Source: Roseomonas sp. E05
GTDB taxonomy: Bacteria; Pseudomonadota; Alphaproteobacteria; Acetobacterales; Acetobacteraceae
Direction of reading: 5' to 3'
Length of the DNA: 61,537 bases
Assembly (NCBI RefSeq): GCF_030063475.1
Contig: NZ_JASIRT010000029.1
Coordinates: 1 to 61,537, forward strand
The translations under genes were made by a program, and so were the position numbers. This document shows, piece after piece, positions 1-8,538 of the stretch; within the stretch, counting starts at the first letter, position 1; every line of letters begins with the position of its first letter. The notes under the pieces were generated by a model. That model did not search any database, was not told where the DNA came from, and was given only the letters and a program-made list of their open reading frames with translations.

Positions 1-119
1 CCACCATCACCCACGAGCAGGGCAACCTCTTCGCCATCCACGCCGCCGATGGCTCCACCGACCACCTCACCCTCCACGGCGTCACCAGCCTCGCCACCAC
101 CGACTATCTCTTCGCCTGA
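1..119 (+). CDS. C-terminal end of a possible RTX-like protein (partial)
   Basis: The open frame runs in from the left edge and ends at TGA 117-119. Only about 38 residues are visible, ending GVTSLATTDYLFA. The Asp-Gly-rich, Thr-rich tail (AADGSTDHLTLHGV) resembles the end of haemolysin-type calcium-binding (RTX) secreted proteins, where a type I secretion signal lies. This is a weak resemblance. No start, RBS or diagnostic nonapeptide repeat is inside the window. A hairpin follows directly. Confidence 0.4.
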   Translation, partial: TITHEQGNLFAIHAADGSTDHLTLHGVTSLATTDYLFA

Positions 120-123
120 CAAA

Positions 124-149
124 CGCCCCCGCCCACTCAGGCGGGGGCG
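124..149. terminator. Hairpin terminator after the left-edge gene
   Basis: A perfect 9-bp GC stem (124-132 with 141-149) around an 8-nt loop begins five bases after the stop codon. There is no T-tract on the plus strand. On the minus strand a short T-rich stretch precedes it. It probably ends the upstream transcript, but the missing U-run lowers confidence. Confidence 0.5.
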
Positions 150-214
150 CAAAACCGGCCAGGATCAGGAAGGAGGCCGGTTCTTCCCTCTGCCCGGCAT
201 GCGGCGGATCGCGC

Positions 215-230
215 GGTAAATTGTCCCACA
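215..230. promoter_or_regulatory. AT-rich motif GGTAAATTGTCCCAC, copy 1
   Basis: The 15-mer GGTAAATTGTCCCAC lies about 75 bp upstream of the DUF6502 gene. It matches 14 of 15 bases with a second intergenic site at 3019-3033. Such an AT-rich block stands out in this GC-rich DNA. It could be a shared operator or promoter element. No regulator can be named from the sequence. Confidence 0.35.
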
Positions 231-306
231 GGCGCTTGCGGGCCTGGGCGGCGCGGGCGGCACCTGTGCTAGGAGGGATGAGCGCTCCTTCAGCCGCAGG
301 ATTCTG

Positions 307-1149
307 GTGCACGATCTCTCCCAGCCCCCCGCCCCGCAAGGCCTGCTCCGCCCCGTCGCCCGTCTGCTGCGCCCCCTCGTGTGGCTGCTGATCCGCAGCG
401 GGGTGACTTTCCCGATCCTGGCAGAACTGCTGCGCACGCTCTACGTCCAGCTGGCCGCCGAGTTCCTGGAGCGGGAAGGCGTCCGGAGTGACAGCCGCAT
501 CAGCCTGCTCACCGGCGTCCACCGCAAGGAGATCCGCCGGCTGCGCGAGCAGGGCGAGACGCGGACCGAGGTCCCGGCGGTGGTGACCGTCACCAGCCAG
601 GCCATCGCGCGCTGGGTCGGCCTGCCGCAATACACCGACGCGTCCGGCCAGCCCCGGCCGCTGCCCCGCACCGCCCCGGCCGGCATTCCCTCCTTTGAGG
701 CGCTGGTCGCCTCGGTCACCACGGATGTTCGGCCACGCGCCGTGCTGGACGACTGGCTGAGCCAGGGCCTCGTCCTGCTCGACGCGGAAGGCCAGGTGGT
801 GCTGAAGCAGGCCGCCTTCCTGCCGCGGCCGGGCAGCGAGGAGCAGCTCTATTATTTCACCCGCAACCTGCGCGACCATCTGGCCGCGGCCAGCGCCAAT
901 ATAGCGAATCCCCAGCCGCCTTATCTTGAACGCGGCCTGCACTATGATCGCCTGCCCCCCGAGCTCGCCGCGCGGCTGGAAGCGCAGTGGCGCGCGGCGG
1001 CGCAGCAGATGCTGATCGAGCTGAACCGGCAGGCCCTGGCCTCGCTGGAGGCCTCCGGCGAGGCCCCGCCCGGCAGCCAGACCCGCCGGGTCCATCTCGG
1101 CGTCTATCTCTATGCCGAGGACGAGCCGCCGGCGGCCGGAGCGCCCTGA
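307..1149 (+). CDS. DUF6502 family protein
   Basis: A 280-residue protein that I assign to the uncharacterised DUF6502 family. It starts at GTG 307. A hydrophobic stretch near residues 20-40 (LLRPLVWLLIRSGVTFPILAELL) is followed by what looks like a winged-helix-like segment (SRISLLTGVHRKEIRRLRE, about 61-79), the typical layout of this family. The C-terminal half is amphipathic with no catalytic motif I recognise. The next gene begins 3 bp after its stop, so the two are probably cotranscribed. The HTH-like segment could mean DNA binding, but no function is established. Confidence 0.7.
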   Translation: MHDLSQPPAPQGLLRPVARLLRPLVWLLIRSGVTFPILAELLRTLYVQLAAEFLEREGVRSDSRISLLTGVHRKEIRRLREQGETRTEVPAVVTVTSQAIARWVGLPQYTDASGQPRPLPRTAPAGIPSFEALVASVTTDVRPRAVLDDWLSQGLVLLDAEGQVVLKQAAFLPRPGSEEQLYYFTRNLRDHLAAASANIANPQPPYLERGLHYDRLPPELAARLEAQWRAAAQQMLIELNRQALASLEASGEAPPGSQTRRVHLGVYLYAEDEPPAAGAP

Positions 1150-1151
1150 CC

Positions 1152-2543
1152 ATGCGCCGGATCCGTCTCCTGCTGCTGGCCCTGCTGGGCGGTTGCGCCC
1201 CGGCCCTTCCTTTCCCTCCGCCAATGGAGGAGGGCACCCTCGCCTTCTGCAAGGCGGCCCCAGATGGTGGCCCGCCGGCCGCTCCGCCTGGCCAGCAAGC
1301 CGATCGCGGCATCGGCGGCACGGGGATCAGCGATGGGGACGACAACCAGGACCGCGGCATCGGCGGCACGGGGATCAGCGGCACTGTCTCCGGCTTCGCC
1401 AGCATCTGCGTCAATGGCCTGGAGGTGCGCTACGACACCGCCGGCAGCGGCCTGCATGTCGGCGATCAGGTGGTCATCGAGGCAGCCGGCTCCGCGAGGC
1501 AGCTTCAGGCCCGCCACGTCTCGGTGCGGCATGAGGTCTCCGGCCCGGTCGAGGCCATCGGGCCCGACGACCTGCTGCGCGTCGCCGGACAGCGGGTGCT
1601 GTCTGGCCGCGCCGCCGGCGCGGCATCCCTCCCTTCCCCGGGAGAGTGGGTGGCGGTGAGCGGTCTTCGCCGGCCGGACGGCACCATCGTGGCGACGCGG
1701 ATCAGCCCGCGCCCGCCCGGCGCGGTGCAGGTCCACGGCGTGGCGGTGGTGGAGGACGGGCAATGGCGCATGGGCGGCCTGCACCTTCAGGCGCGCCCTG
1801 GCGTTCCGCAGCGGGCCGGACCTGTCATGGTGCGCGGCACCTATGCCGGAGGCGCGCTCCAGGTCGAACAGGCGGAGCCGGACCTGTTGCGGGCCAATCC
1901 GGCGCTGCGCTTCGCCACGGCGCAGCGGCTGGTGGTCGAGGCCTATGTTTCCATCCAGGACGGGCAACTGGCGCTCGGTGCCTTGCAGGCCCCGCTGGCG
2001 GCTGGGCTGCAGGTGCCCGGCACGCCGCTGGAGCACGCCGTGGTGGATCTGCAGCGCCAGCCCGACGGCAGCTTCATCGCCGTGGACCTGCACCGCCAGG
2101 GCGATGGTGGCGCGGCCGGTGCGGCGACACCGCCCGGCCTTCCGAAAGGCCCTTTCGGCGCCCCTCCCCCTGGCCCTCCTGCTGGCTTTCCCATGCAGGA
2201 CCGGCCTGCAGCACCGCGGAATGGGCCGGGCGGCGGGCCGCACAGCCGTGACGAGCCTGCGGGCGCCTTCGGCGGTCCGGGAGGCACCGGAGCCCCGCCC
2301 GGCGGCAGGAATGAAGGCCCCGCCGGAGGTCCGGGCGGCTTCGGCGGCGGAGGCAATGGCCCGGGCGGCGGACCGGCTGGCGCTGGCGGCAGCCCGGGGG
2401 GCGGCCCGGGAGGCGGTCCTGGAGGCAGCCCGGGAGGAGGCCCGGGAGGCGGTCCTGGAGGCGGCCCGGGAGGCGGCCCGGGAGGCGGTCCTGGAGGCGG
2501 TCCTGGAGGCGGCCCGGGAGGCGGCCCGGGAGGTCCGCGCTGA
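1152..2543 (+). CDS. DUF5666-type lipoprotein with Gly-Gly-Gly-Pro repeat tail
   Basis: The ATG at 1152 gives a signal peptide with a lipobox (LLALLGGC), so the mature protein is probably lipid-anchored. Two near-identical DRGIGGTGIS motifs follow (about residues 51-60 and 67-76). Then come several beta-rich modules of the DUF5666 type (GTVSGF..VNGLEVRYDTAG; GPVEAIGPDDLLRVAGQRVL). The C-terminal 130 residues are Gly/Pro/Ala-rich and end in eleven GGGP tetrapeptides. The 463-residue reading frame is intact. It is probably coupled to the DUF6502 gene 3 bp upstream. A surface or periplasmic structural role is inferred; no enzyme motif is visible. Confidence 0.75.
   Translation: MRRIRLLLLALLGGCAPALPFPPPMEEGTLAFCKAAPDGGPPAAPPGQQADRGIGGTGISDGDDNQDRGIGGTGISGTVSGFASICVNGLEVRYDTAGSGLHVGDQVVIEAAGSARQLQARHVSVRHEVSGPVEAIGPDDLLRVAGQRVLSGRAAGAASLPSPGEWVAVSGLRRPDGTIVATRISPRPPGAVQVHGVAVVEDGQWRMGGLHLQARPGVPQRAGPVMVRGTYAGGALQVEQAEPDLLRANPALRFATAQRLVVEAYVSIQDGQLALGALQAPLAAGLQVPGTPLEHAVVDLQRQPDGSFIAVDLHRQGDGGAAGAATPPGLPKGPFGAPPPGPPAGFPMQDRPAAPRNGPGGGPHSRDEPAGAFGGPGGTGAPPGGRNEGPAGGPGGFGGGGNGPGGGPAGAGGSPGGGPGGGPGGSPGGGPGGGPGGGPGGGPGGGPGGGPGGGPGGGPGGPR
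2397..2528 (+). repeat. Eleven 12-bp tandem repeats (GGGP coding)
   Basis: Consecutive 12-mers of the form GGAGGCGG(T/C)CC(T/G) encode Gly-Gly-Gly-Pro at the end of the lipoprotein. Units differ mainly by silent T/C and T/G changes. One unit has Ser (GGSP). All units keep frame, so copy-number change would alter tail length without a frameshift. Confidence 0.9.
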
Positions 2544-2612
2544 TCCCGGGCAGAGGCCGGAATTTGCAGAGCCCTCCCGGCAGCGCGCCTCGGCGGAGGT
2601 GTCAGGCCCGGA

Positions 2613-2906
2613 TCATGCCTGTCCGGGAGCGGCCTCGTCGGCCCAGGCTAGCAGGCCGCCGCAGGCCGGGCAGGGCGCGGTGCCGTAGCACTCGCAGACG
2701 CACAGGTCACCGCCGCAGTAGCAATCCACCACGCCGGTGTTGAGGCAGGCCTCGCACCACAGCGGCGCCGCTCCAGCCTGCGCCCGGCGGGTCTTCCAAA
2801 GGGCGGAGGCGGCAAGGCCGCGGGGCGGCTTCGGGCGCTCGCGCGGGCATTCCTCAGCCTCGGCCAGTCCTGGCGCCGCGCCGTTCAGGAAATCTCGGGT
2901 CTTCAT
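2613..2906 (-). CDS. Small Cys-rich zinc-ribbon-like protein
   Basis: A 97-residue protein. The start is placed at the second ATG (2906) because GATGAGG sits just upstream; an upstream ATG at 2921 lacks an RBS. The C-terminal half has a dense Cys pattern: CEACLNTG, DCYCGGDLCVCECYG, PCPACGG. Paired CxxC and CxC motifs suggest one or two structural metal sites. The N-terminal half is basic and Pro-rich. I do not recognise a named family. Strand and spacing make it a single-gene unit read away from phaC, possibly sharing the motif at 3019-3033. Confidence 0.6.
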   Translation of the reverse strand: MKTRDFLNGAAPGLAEAEECPRERPKPPRGLAASALWKTRRAQAGAAPLWCEACLNTGVVDCYCGGDLCVCECYGTAPCPACGGLLAWADEAAPGQA

Positions 2907-3523
2907 ATCCTCATCCCCCATGCTGGCATTTACGAGCCCCTCGGAGAGCCGGGATCCGAGTTCCCCACCTCAAAGCATCCCGGAGCAAAAGCCTGCGCGC
3001 AGTCGGCACAGGAAATGTGGTAAATTTTCCCACGCACGAAGGGCGGACTGCTTCCCGAGACTTTCCCTTGCCCGCGTCATCTGCGCGGGGGCAGCCTGCG
3101 TCCAAGCTGCCGGCTTGGCAAGAATGAACCGCACTGACGGCAGCCCGACCGAGGGACTACCGCGAACGGAGCGAAGGACATGTTCCGCCTGTCACGGCAG
3201 GCGAATCCCGCACCACCCTGGCCGGACAGCGCCCTCGCGTCCACTTTCCCTCTGCCCGCCTGAACGCCACCAGCCAGCGCGGGTTTCGCCGAGGCCGGCC
3301 GCGGCGATCCATCCCTGTCATGCCCTCCTGTTCCACGCGCGTGCCACGCCCCTCCTGCAACCAAGCCCGGGATCGTTCCTTACAGATCCGGGCCGGTCAG
3401 GGCGGCGCGTTCCCGCTGTGCTGCGCAGTTTCGTGGAAAAGCCGGAAACGCGGCTCCATACTCCGGCCGGGCCGAGCAGGAAACGCCGCCTGGACGAGAA
3501 ACGCATGCCTCGGGGAGAACGCC
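2907..3523. other. 617-bp intergenic region upstream of phaC
   Basis: I see no convincing gene here. Open frames in this stretch are Arg/Pro/Ser-rich with no family resemblance and look like GC-driven shadows. It should contain the phaC promoter and the promoter of the small Cys-rich gene. The only standout element is the AT-rich motif at 3019-3033. Confidence 0.5.
3019..3033. promoter_or_regulatory. AT-rich motif GGTAAATTTTCCCAC, copy 2
   Basis: Differs at one base from the motif at 215-229. With the flanking T-G it forms an imperfect palindrome (GTGG, AT core, CCAC). It lies 113 bp upstream of the small Cys-rich gene and about 490 bp upstream of phaC. A regulatory role is inferred. Confidence 0.35.
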
Positions 3524-5512
3524 ATGCCGGAGAACAAAGGCCGAGAAGCGGAGGCACCGCGGGCCGCGGGCGGCGCAGGAGGCAAGACAAAGGCTGCCGG
3601 CGGCGGGCATCCGGCCGGCGCGGCGGCGCCCGGCCTCGATGCGATGCTTGGCCTCTGGTCTGCCTGGATGGCGCCGATGGGGCGCCGGCCGGAAGGCCTC
3701 GGCGGGCAGGCATCCCGGCCCTCCCTGCCCGCGGATGAGCTGGCGGGGCAGTTTCTCGCCACCGGCATGCGGCACCTGACCAAGCTGCTGAGCCAGGACC
3801 CGGTGCTGCGCGCGGTGGACCGCATGTGGAACGCCAACCCGCTCCGCCAGGTGATCCCGGTGGACTGGGCCGAGATCACCCGCGCGCTGCGCATCGTCTG
3901 GCTGCGTTCGCTCGGCGATCCGGGCAAGGCGCTGGCCTCCACCATCGAGCTGAACGCAGCCCTCTGGCGCAGCGCCGCCGACAGCTGGGCCGAGGCCGGA
4001 CGGCGCTGGCTGGAGGGCGCCCAGGCCGCCAGCACCGCCCCGCAGGGCACCGACAAGCGCTTCGCGGCGCCGGAATGGCACAACAACCCGGCCTACCGGA
4101 CGCTCAAGGAAGCCTATCTCCTGGCCTCGGACTGGCTGCTCCGGCAGAGCGAGGCGGCGGACATGGAGCCGGCCGAACAGCAGCGCATCACCTTCCACCT
4201 GCGGCAGTTCGTGGATGCGATGAGCCCTTCCCTGCTGCTGATCTCCAACCCGGCCGCGCTGCGCCGGGCGATGGAAACCGGCGGCGCCAGCGTCGCCGAC
4301 GGCGCCCGCAACCTGCTGAACGACCTGCAGGCCGGCCGCCTGAGCATGGTGGATGCCTCCGCCTTCGCGCCCGGCCACAACCTCGCCCTCTCGCCCGGCA
4401 AGGTCGTCCATCGCAACAAGCTGATCGAGCTGATCCAGTACGCGCCGGCCGGCGACAGCGTGCATGCCACGCCGCTGCTGATCCTCCCGCCCTGGATCAA
4501 CAAGTACTACATCCTCGACCTGCAGCCGAAGAACAGCATGGTGCGCTACCTGACCGAGCAGGGCTTCACCGTGTTCATGATCTCCTGGCGGAACCCGGAC
4601 GCCGCCATGGATGGGATCACCATCGAGGACTACATGGATCTCGGTCCGCTGGAGGCCTGTGACGTGGCGCGCGAGATCACCGGCAGCGCGCGGGTGAACG
4701 TCATGGGCTACTGCATCGGCGGCACGCTGCTGGCCATGGTGCTGGCTTGGCTGGCGGCGAAGAAGGACAGGCGCTTCAACGCCGCCACCTTCATGGTCTC
4801 GCTGCAGGACTTCGCCAAGGTGGGCGACACGGCGGTGTTCATGGAGGACAGCAGCATCGACCTGATCGAGCGCCAGATGATGGAACGCGGCTATCTGGAC
4901 AGCCGCGAGATGTCCAACATGTTCAACCTGCTGCGCTCGAACGACCTGATCTGGGCCAATGTCGTCAACAACTACCTGATGGGCGAGAAGCCCCCCGCCT
5001 TCGACCTGCTCTACTGGAACAGCGACGGCACCCGCATGGCCCGGACGGCGCATAGCTGGTATCTCCGCAACACCTACCGCGAGAACAACCTGATCATGCC
5101 CGGCCGGATCGAGCTGAAGGGCGAGGCGATCGACCTGGGCCGCATCCGCAATGACCTCTATGCGGTGGGGGCGGAGAAGGACCATATCGTGCCCTGGGAC
5201 GCGGCCTGGCGCGTCACGCGGCTGGTAGGAGGCAAGGTGCGTTTCGTGCTGGCCTCCAGCGGCCACATCGCCGGCATCATCAATCCGCCGGGCGGCAAGG
5301 GCTTCCACTGGACCCTCGACCCCGCGGCGCCGCCGCCTGCGACCGCCGGCGAGTGGCGGCTGGCCGCCACCCAGCAGGCCGGAAGCTGGTGGCCGGACTG
5401 GGCGGCCTGGCTGGCCGAACGCTCCGGCCGGCGCGGCGCGCCCCCGCCGATGGGCAGCGCGGCGCATCCGCCCCTGGAGGATGCGCCCGGCCGCTACGTG
5501 CTGGAGAAATAG
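3524..5512 (+). CDS. phaC: Poly(3-hydroxyalkanoate) synthase (class I type)
   Basis: Polymerises (R)-3-hydroxyacyl-CoA into PHA storage polyester at the granule surface. ATG 3524 is preceded by GGGGAG. An Ala/Gly-rich extension of about 45 residues precedes the PhaC N-terminal domain, followed by an alpha/beta hydrolase domain. The lipase-like box is GYCIGG with nucleophile Cys397. The other triad members are probably Asp553 (AEKDHIVPW) and His581 (SSGHIAG). At 662 residues it is somewhat longer than typical class I synthases, mostly at the N-terminus. A DUF6489 gene follows after 21 bp. No phaA, phaB, phaR or phasin gene is in the window. Confidence 0.95.
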   Translation: MPENKGREAEAPRAAGGAGGKTKAAGGGHPAGAAAPGLDAMLGLWSAWMAPMGRRPEGLGGQASRPSLPADELAGQFLATGMRHLTKLLSQDPVLRAVDRMWNANPLRQVIPVDWAEITRALRIVWLRSLGDPGKALASTIELNAALWRSAADSWAEAGRRWLEGAQAASTAPQGTDKRFAAPEWHNNPAYRTLKEAYLLASDWLLRQSEAADMEPAEQQRITFHLRQFVDAMSPSLLLISNPAALRRAMETGGASVADGARNLLNDLQAGRLSMVDASAFAPGHNLALSPGKVVHRNKLIELIQYAPAGDSVHATPLLILPPWINKYYILDLQPKNSMVRYLTEQGFTVFMISWRNPDAAMDGITIEDYMDLGPLEACDVAREITGSARVNVMGYCIGGTLLAMVLAWLAAKKDRRFNAATFMVSLQDFAKVGDTAVFMEDSSIDLIERQMMERGYLDSREMSNMFNLLRSNDLIWANVVNNYLMGEKPPAFDLLYWNSDGTRMARTAHSWYLRNTYRENNLIMPGRIELKGEAIDLGRIRNDLYAVGAEKDHIVPWDAAWRVTRLVGGKVRFVLASSGHIAGIINPPGGKGFHWTLDPAAPPPATAGEWRLAATQQAGSWWPDWAAWLAERSGRRGAPPPMGSAAHPPLEDAPGRYVLEK

Positions 5513-5533
5513 GCGCCGGAGGAGGAACAGGCC

Positions 5534-5785
5534 GTGAAGTTCAACATTGAGATCGACTGCACGCCGGAGGAGGCCCGCAGCTTCTTCGGCCTGCCGGATG
5601 TGAAGCCGATGCAGGCCGCGGTGATGCAGAAGGTGGAACAGCAGATGCTGGACGCCCTGGCCCGCATGTCGCCGGAGGCCCTGCTGAAGACCTGGGCGCC
5701 CGGAGCACCCTGGACCCCCGCCCAGATGCAGGAGTTGATGGCCACGATGCTGAACGCCTCCTTCGGACGATCCCGGAAGGAGTGA
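5534..5785 (+). CDS. DUF6489 family small protein
   Basis: An 83-residue protein starting at GTG 5534 behind a strong GGAGGAGGA site. It is mostly helical: EEARSFFGLPDVKPMQAAVMQKVEQQML, then an Ala/Met-rich helix MSPEALLKTW and WTPAQMQELMATML. I place it in DUF6489, whose function is unknown. Its position 21 bp after phaC indicates cotranscription. By size and amphipathic helices it could be granule-associated like a phasin, but this is inferred only from position and composition. Confidence 0.75.
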   Translation: MKFNIEIDCTPEEARSFFGLPDVKPMQAAVMQKVEQQMLDALARMSPEALLKTWAPGAPWTPAQMQELMATMLNASFGRSRKE

Positions 5786-5803
5786 GGCGCCCCAGAAGCG
5801 CCG

Positions 5804-5826
5804 GCCGGCCGGGCATCCCGGCCGGC
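5804..5826. terminator. Bidirectional hairpin between phaC operon and MFS gene
   Basis: A 10-bp GC stem (5804-5813 with 5817-5826) closes a 3-nt CAT loop in the 49-bp gap between convergent stops. There is no T-tract on either side, so termination efficiency is uncertain. Confidence 0.5.
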
Positions 5827-5834
5827 GCAACGCC

Positions 5835-7181
5835 TTACTGGTCGCGGATCTCCATCTGCATCTGCCGATTGGTCGCCAGCGCCAGCAGGGTGCAGACCAC
5901 GCCGGAGAGCAGATAGCCGCCGACCGCCGCCAGCCCCAGCCACTGCGAGAGGGCCAGCACCACCAGCGGCGCAAAGCCGGCTCCCACCAGCCAGGCGATA
6001 TCCGAGGTCAGGGCCGCGCCGGTGTAGCGGAAGCGGCGGGCGAAGTTGGAAGCCACCGCGCCGCTCGCCTGGCCGAAGGAGAGGCCGAGCAGGGCGAAGC
6101 CAAGCAGCACGAAGCTGGTGTGGCCCGAGGAGTCCTGCCCCAGCAGGAAGGGACCGATGAGCGCGAAGCCGCCGATCAGCACCGCGCCCCCCGCGAGCAG
6201 CCGTCGCCGGCCGATCCGGTCGGCGATCCAGCCGGACAGCACGACCGTGACCAGCATGATGGCGGCGCCGGCGGCCTGCACCATCAGGAACTCGGCGATC
6301 CCGCGGTCGGTGCGCAGCGCGATCCAGGCCAGGGGGAAGACGGTGACGAGGTGGAACAGGGCGAAGCAGGCCAGCGGCACGAAGGCGCCGATCACAAGGT
6401 TATGGCCACTCACGGTCACCACGTCGGAGATGCGGGCGGGCTGAAGCTCGTCCCGCTCCAGCAGGGCGGCGAATTCCCGCGTGGCCACCAGCCGCAGCCG
6501 TGCGAACAGCGCCACCACGTTGATGGTGAAGGCGACGAAGAACGGATAGCGCCAGCCCCAGCTCTGGAAATCCGCCTCCGGCAGGGAGGAGACCAGGAAG
6601 GCGAAGAGGCCGGCGGCGAGCAGGAAGCCGAGCGGGGCACCGAGTTGCGGCATCATGGTATACCAGCCCCGCCGGTTCTGCGGGGCATTCAGCGCCAGCA
6701 GCGAGGCCAGCCCGTCCCAGGCGCCGCCCAGCGCCAGGCCCTGCGCAAAGCGGGCGAGGCCGAGCAGCACGATCGTGAGGGCGCCAAACTGCTCGGGGGT
6801 GGGCAGCATGCTGATCGCCGCGGTGGAGCCACCGAGCAGAAACAGTGCGACCGTCAGCTTCACGCCACGGCCGTGCCGGCGGTCCAGGGCCATGAAGAGA
6901 GGGGAGCCGAGCGGCCGGGCGATGAAGGCGAGCGAGAACAGGGCGAAGGAATAAAGCATCGCCACGGTCGCGTCGGTGTTGGGGAAGAGGAAGTGGGGAA
7001 AGACCAGCACCGAGGCGATGGCATAGACGAAGAAGTCGAAGAATTCGGACATGCGTCCGATCACGACCCCGATCGCGATCTCCCCGGGCGAGACCGCGTG
7101 ATGGTCGGCATTGGCCCGCCGCGCATCGCGCTCAAGCTCGGCCGAGTTCGGCAATCCCTGAATGTGGCTGCTCGTGATCAA
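5835..7181 (-). CDS. MFS transporter, metabolite:H+ symporter type
   Basis: About 448 residues with 12 predicted membrane segments. The N-terminal motif GRMSEFFDFFVYAIASVLVFP and the loop DRRHGRGVKLT are typical of the metabolite:H+ symporter branch (ProP, KgtP, ShiA). The WIADRIGRRRLL loop between segments 8 and 9 fits. I place the start at TTG 7181 because GGAGG lies 7-8 nt upstream; the frame extends to 7334 but that extension is low-complexity and lacks an RBS. Substrate is unknown, probably an organic acid or betaine-like compound. It diverges from the quinol oxidase operon. Confidence 0.8.
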   Translation of the reverse strand: MITSSHIQGLPNSAELERDARRANADHHAVSPGEIAIGVVIGRMSEFFDFFVYAIASVLVFPHFLFPNTDATVAMLYSFALFSLAFIARPLGSPLFMALDRRHGRGVKLTVALFLLGGSTAAISMLPTPEQFGALTIVLLGLARFAQGLALGGAWDGLASLLALNAPQNRRGWYTMMPQLGAPLGFLLAAGLFAFLVSSLPEADFQSWGWRYPFFVAFTINVVALFARLRLVATREFAALLERDELQPARISDVVTVSGHNLVIGAFVPLACFALFHLVTVFPLAWIALRTDRGIAEFLMVQAAGAAIMLVTVVLSGWIADRIGRRRLLAGGAVLIGGFALIGPFLLGQDSSGHTSFVLLGFALLGLSFGQASGAVASNFARRFRYTGAALTSDIAWLVGAGFAPLVVLALSQWLGLAAVGGYLLSGVVCTLLALATNRQMQMEIRDQ

Positions 7182-7356
7182 GCCCTGTCCTCCAGCCTTC
7201 GACCCGCTGAATGTCGCCGCTCCGCCAGAGGTTGCAGGCACACCGGCCGATCCGCACCGTGCCTCCCCCTCCGCGGCCCGGCCCTGAAGCCCAAGGCCAT
7301 CCGGGCGCAGGTTTTTAGCACTCATAGGTAGCACAGCCCCGCCGAGGCTGGCGATA

Positions 7357-7369
7357 GGACAAAGTGTCC
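7357..7369. promoter_or_regulatory. Short inverted repeat GGACA-AAG-TGTCC in divergent promoter region
   Basis: Five-bp perfect arms with a 3-nt spacer lie in the 255-bp gap between the MFS gene and cyoA, about 70 bp upstream of cyoA. It may be an operator for either side. The arms are short, so chance is possible. Confidence 0.3.
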
Positions 7370-7436
7370 AATCCCCGGCCGCCGCTCACGCGCCTATGTA
7401 CGGCCGCACTGCAACATGGCTCCCTGATTGAACGGC

Positions 7437-8534
7437 ATGTCCTGCAAGATCCTGCGCATCCTGCCTCTGATGGCCCTCGCGGCCATTCTCTCCGGCTGCA
7501 AGATGACCATCCTCAATCCCTCGGGCGACATCGCCGCGCAGCAGCGCGACCTGATCGTCTACTCGACGGTGTTGATGCTGATCATCATTGTACCGGTCAT
7601 CCTGCTGACCCTGTTCTTCGCCTGGCGGTACCGGGCATCGAACACCAAGGCCAAGTATGATCCGGAATGGAATCATTCGACAGCCCTGGAAGTCGTCATC
7701 TGGTCGGCACCTCTTGCCATCATCGTGGCGCTGGGCGCACTGACCTGGGTCAGTACGCACCTGCTCGACCCCTACCGGCCGCTCTCGCGCATCGACGCCA
7801 ACACGCCGCTGCGCGACGAGGTGCGGCCGCTGGAGGTGGAGGTCGTCTCGCTCGACTGGAAGTGGCTGTTCATCTACCCCGAGCAGGGGATCGCGACGGT
7901 CAACGAGCTGGCGGCGCCGGTCGATGCACCGATCAACTTCCGCCTGACCTCCTCGACGATGATGAACTCCTTCGCCATCCCCGCGCTGGCCGGCCAGGTC
8001 TACACCATGCCCGGCATGGTCACGAAGCTGCACGCGGTGATCAACGAGCCGGGCGTCTACCAAGGGCTCTCGGCCAATTACAGCGGCCACGGCTTCTCGG
8101 ACATGCACTTCAAGTTCCATGGCCTGAGCCAGACCGACTTCAACGCCTGGGTGGCCAAGGCGAAGGCCTCCGGTGAGCGCCTCGGGCGGCAGGAGTACCT
8201 GGCGCTGGCGCAGCCGAGTACCAAGGAGCCGGTGCGCCGCTTCGGCAGCATCGATCCCGAGCTGTACGGCGCCATCGTCGAGCGCTGCGTCGAGCCCGGG
8301 AAGATGTGCATGAGCGAGATGGCGCGCATCGACGCGCAGGGCGGCGCCGGCATGGCGGGCACCGTGAACGTGGTGAGCGAGCGGGTCCAGTATGCCGCCG
8401 CCAGCCGCCCGGGCCAGGACGCCCGCGGCGCCGAGCGCCGCTACGTGCTGTCCTTCTGCACGATCGACCAGCCCTATGGAGCGACCGGCACGGACCCCGC
8501 TCCGCGCCCCTCGTCCCCTGGAACGACAGAGTAA
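7437..8534 (+). CDS. cyoA: Quinol oxidase subunit II (lipoprotein)
   Basis: Subunit II of a haem-copper quinol oxidase. The ATG at 7437 gives a lipoprotein signal ending LAAILSGC; an in-frame TTG at 7428 is an alternative and neither has a strong RBS. Two transmembrane helices ([19 protein letters not shown] and [20 protein letters not shown]) precede the cupredoxin domain. Cu-A ligands are absent: the usual Cys-x3-Cys region reads [14 protein letters not shown]. This marks a quinol rather than a cytochrome c oxidase. The C-terminal tail of about 70 residues is longer than the cupredoxin fold needs. First gene of cyoABCD-SURF1. Confidence 0.92.
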   Translation: MSCKILRILPLMALAAILSGCKMTILNPSGDIAAQQRDLIVYSTVLMLIIIVPVILLTLFFAWRYRASNTKAKYDPEWNHSTALEVVIWSAPLAIIVALGALTWVSTHLLDPYRPLSRIDANTPLRDEVRPLEVEVVSLDWKWLFIYPEQGIATVNELAAPVDAPINFRLTSSTMMNSFAIPALAGQVYTMPGMVTKLHAVINEPGVYQGLSANYSGHGFSDMHFKFHGLSQTDFNAWVAKAKASGERLGRQEYLALAQPSTKEPVRRFGSIDPELYGAIVERCVEPGKMCMSEMARIDAQGGAGMAGTVNVVSERVQYAAASRPGQDARGAERRYVLSFCTIDQPYGATGTDPAPRPSSPGTTE

Positions 8535-8538
8535 CGCC

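Noticed and set aside
2397-2528. Regular 12-bp repeats as a possible CRISPR array
   Set aside because: Units are contiguous without spacers and encode Gly-Gly-Gly-Pro in frame; there are no cas genes.
2737-3738. A 333-residue plus-strand open frame covering the gap before phaC
   Set aside because: Overlaps the small Cys-rich gene and the phaC N-terminus; Arg/Pro/Ser-rich with no motif and no RBS I can see.
3380-5974. An 864-residue open frame on the minus strand opposite phaC
   Set aside because: Low-complexity, Gln/Arg/Gly/His-rich composition; phaC on the plus strand is unequivocal.
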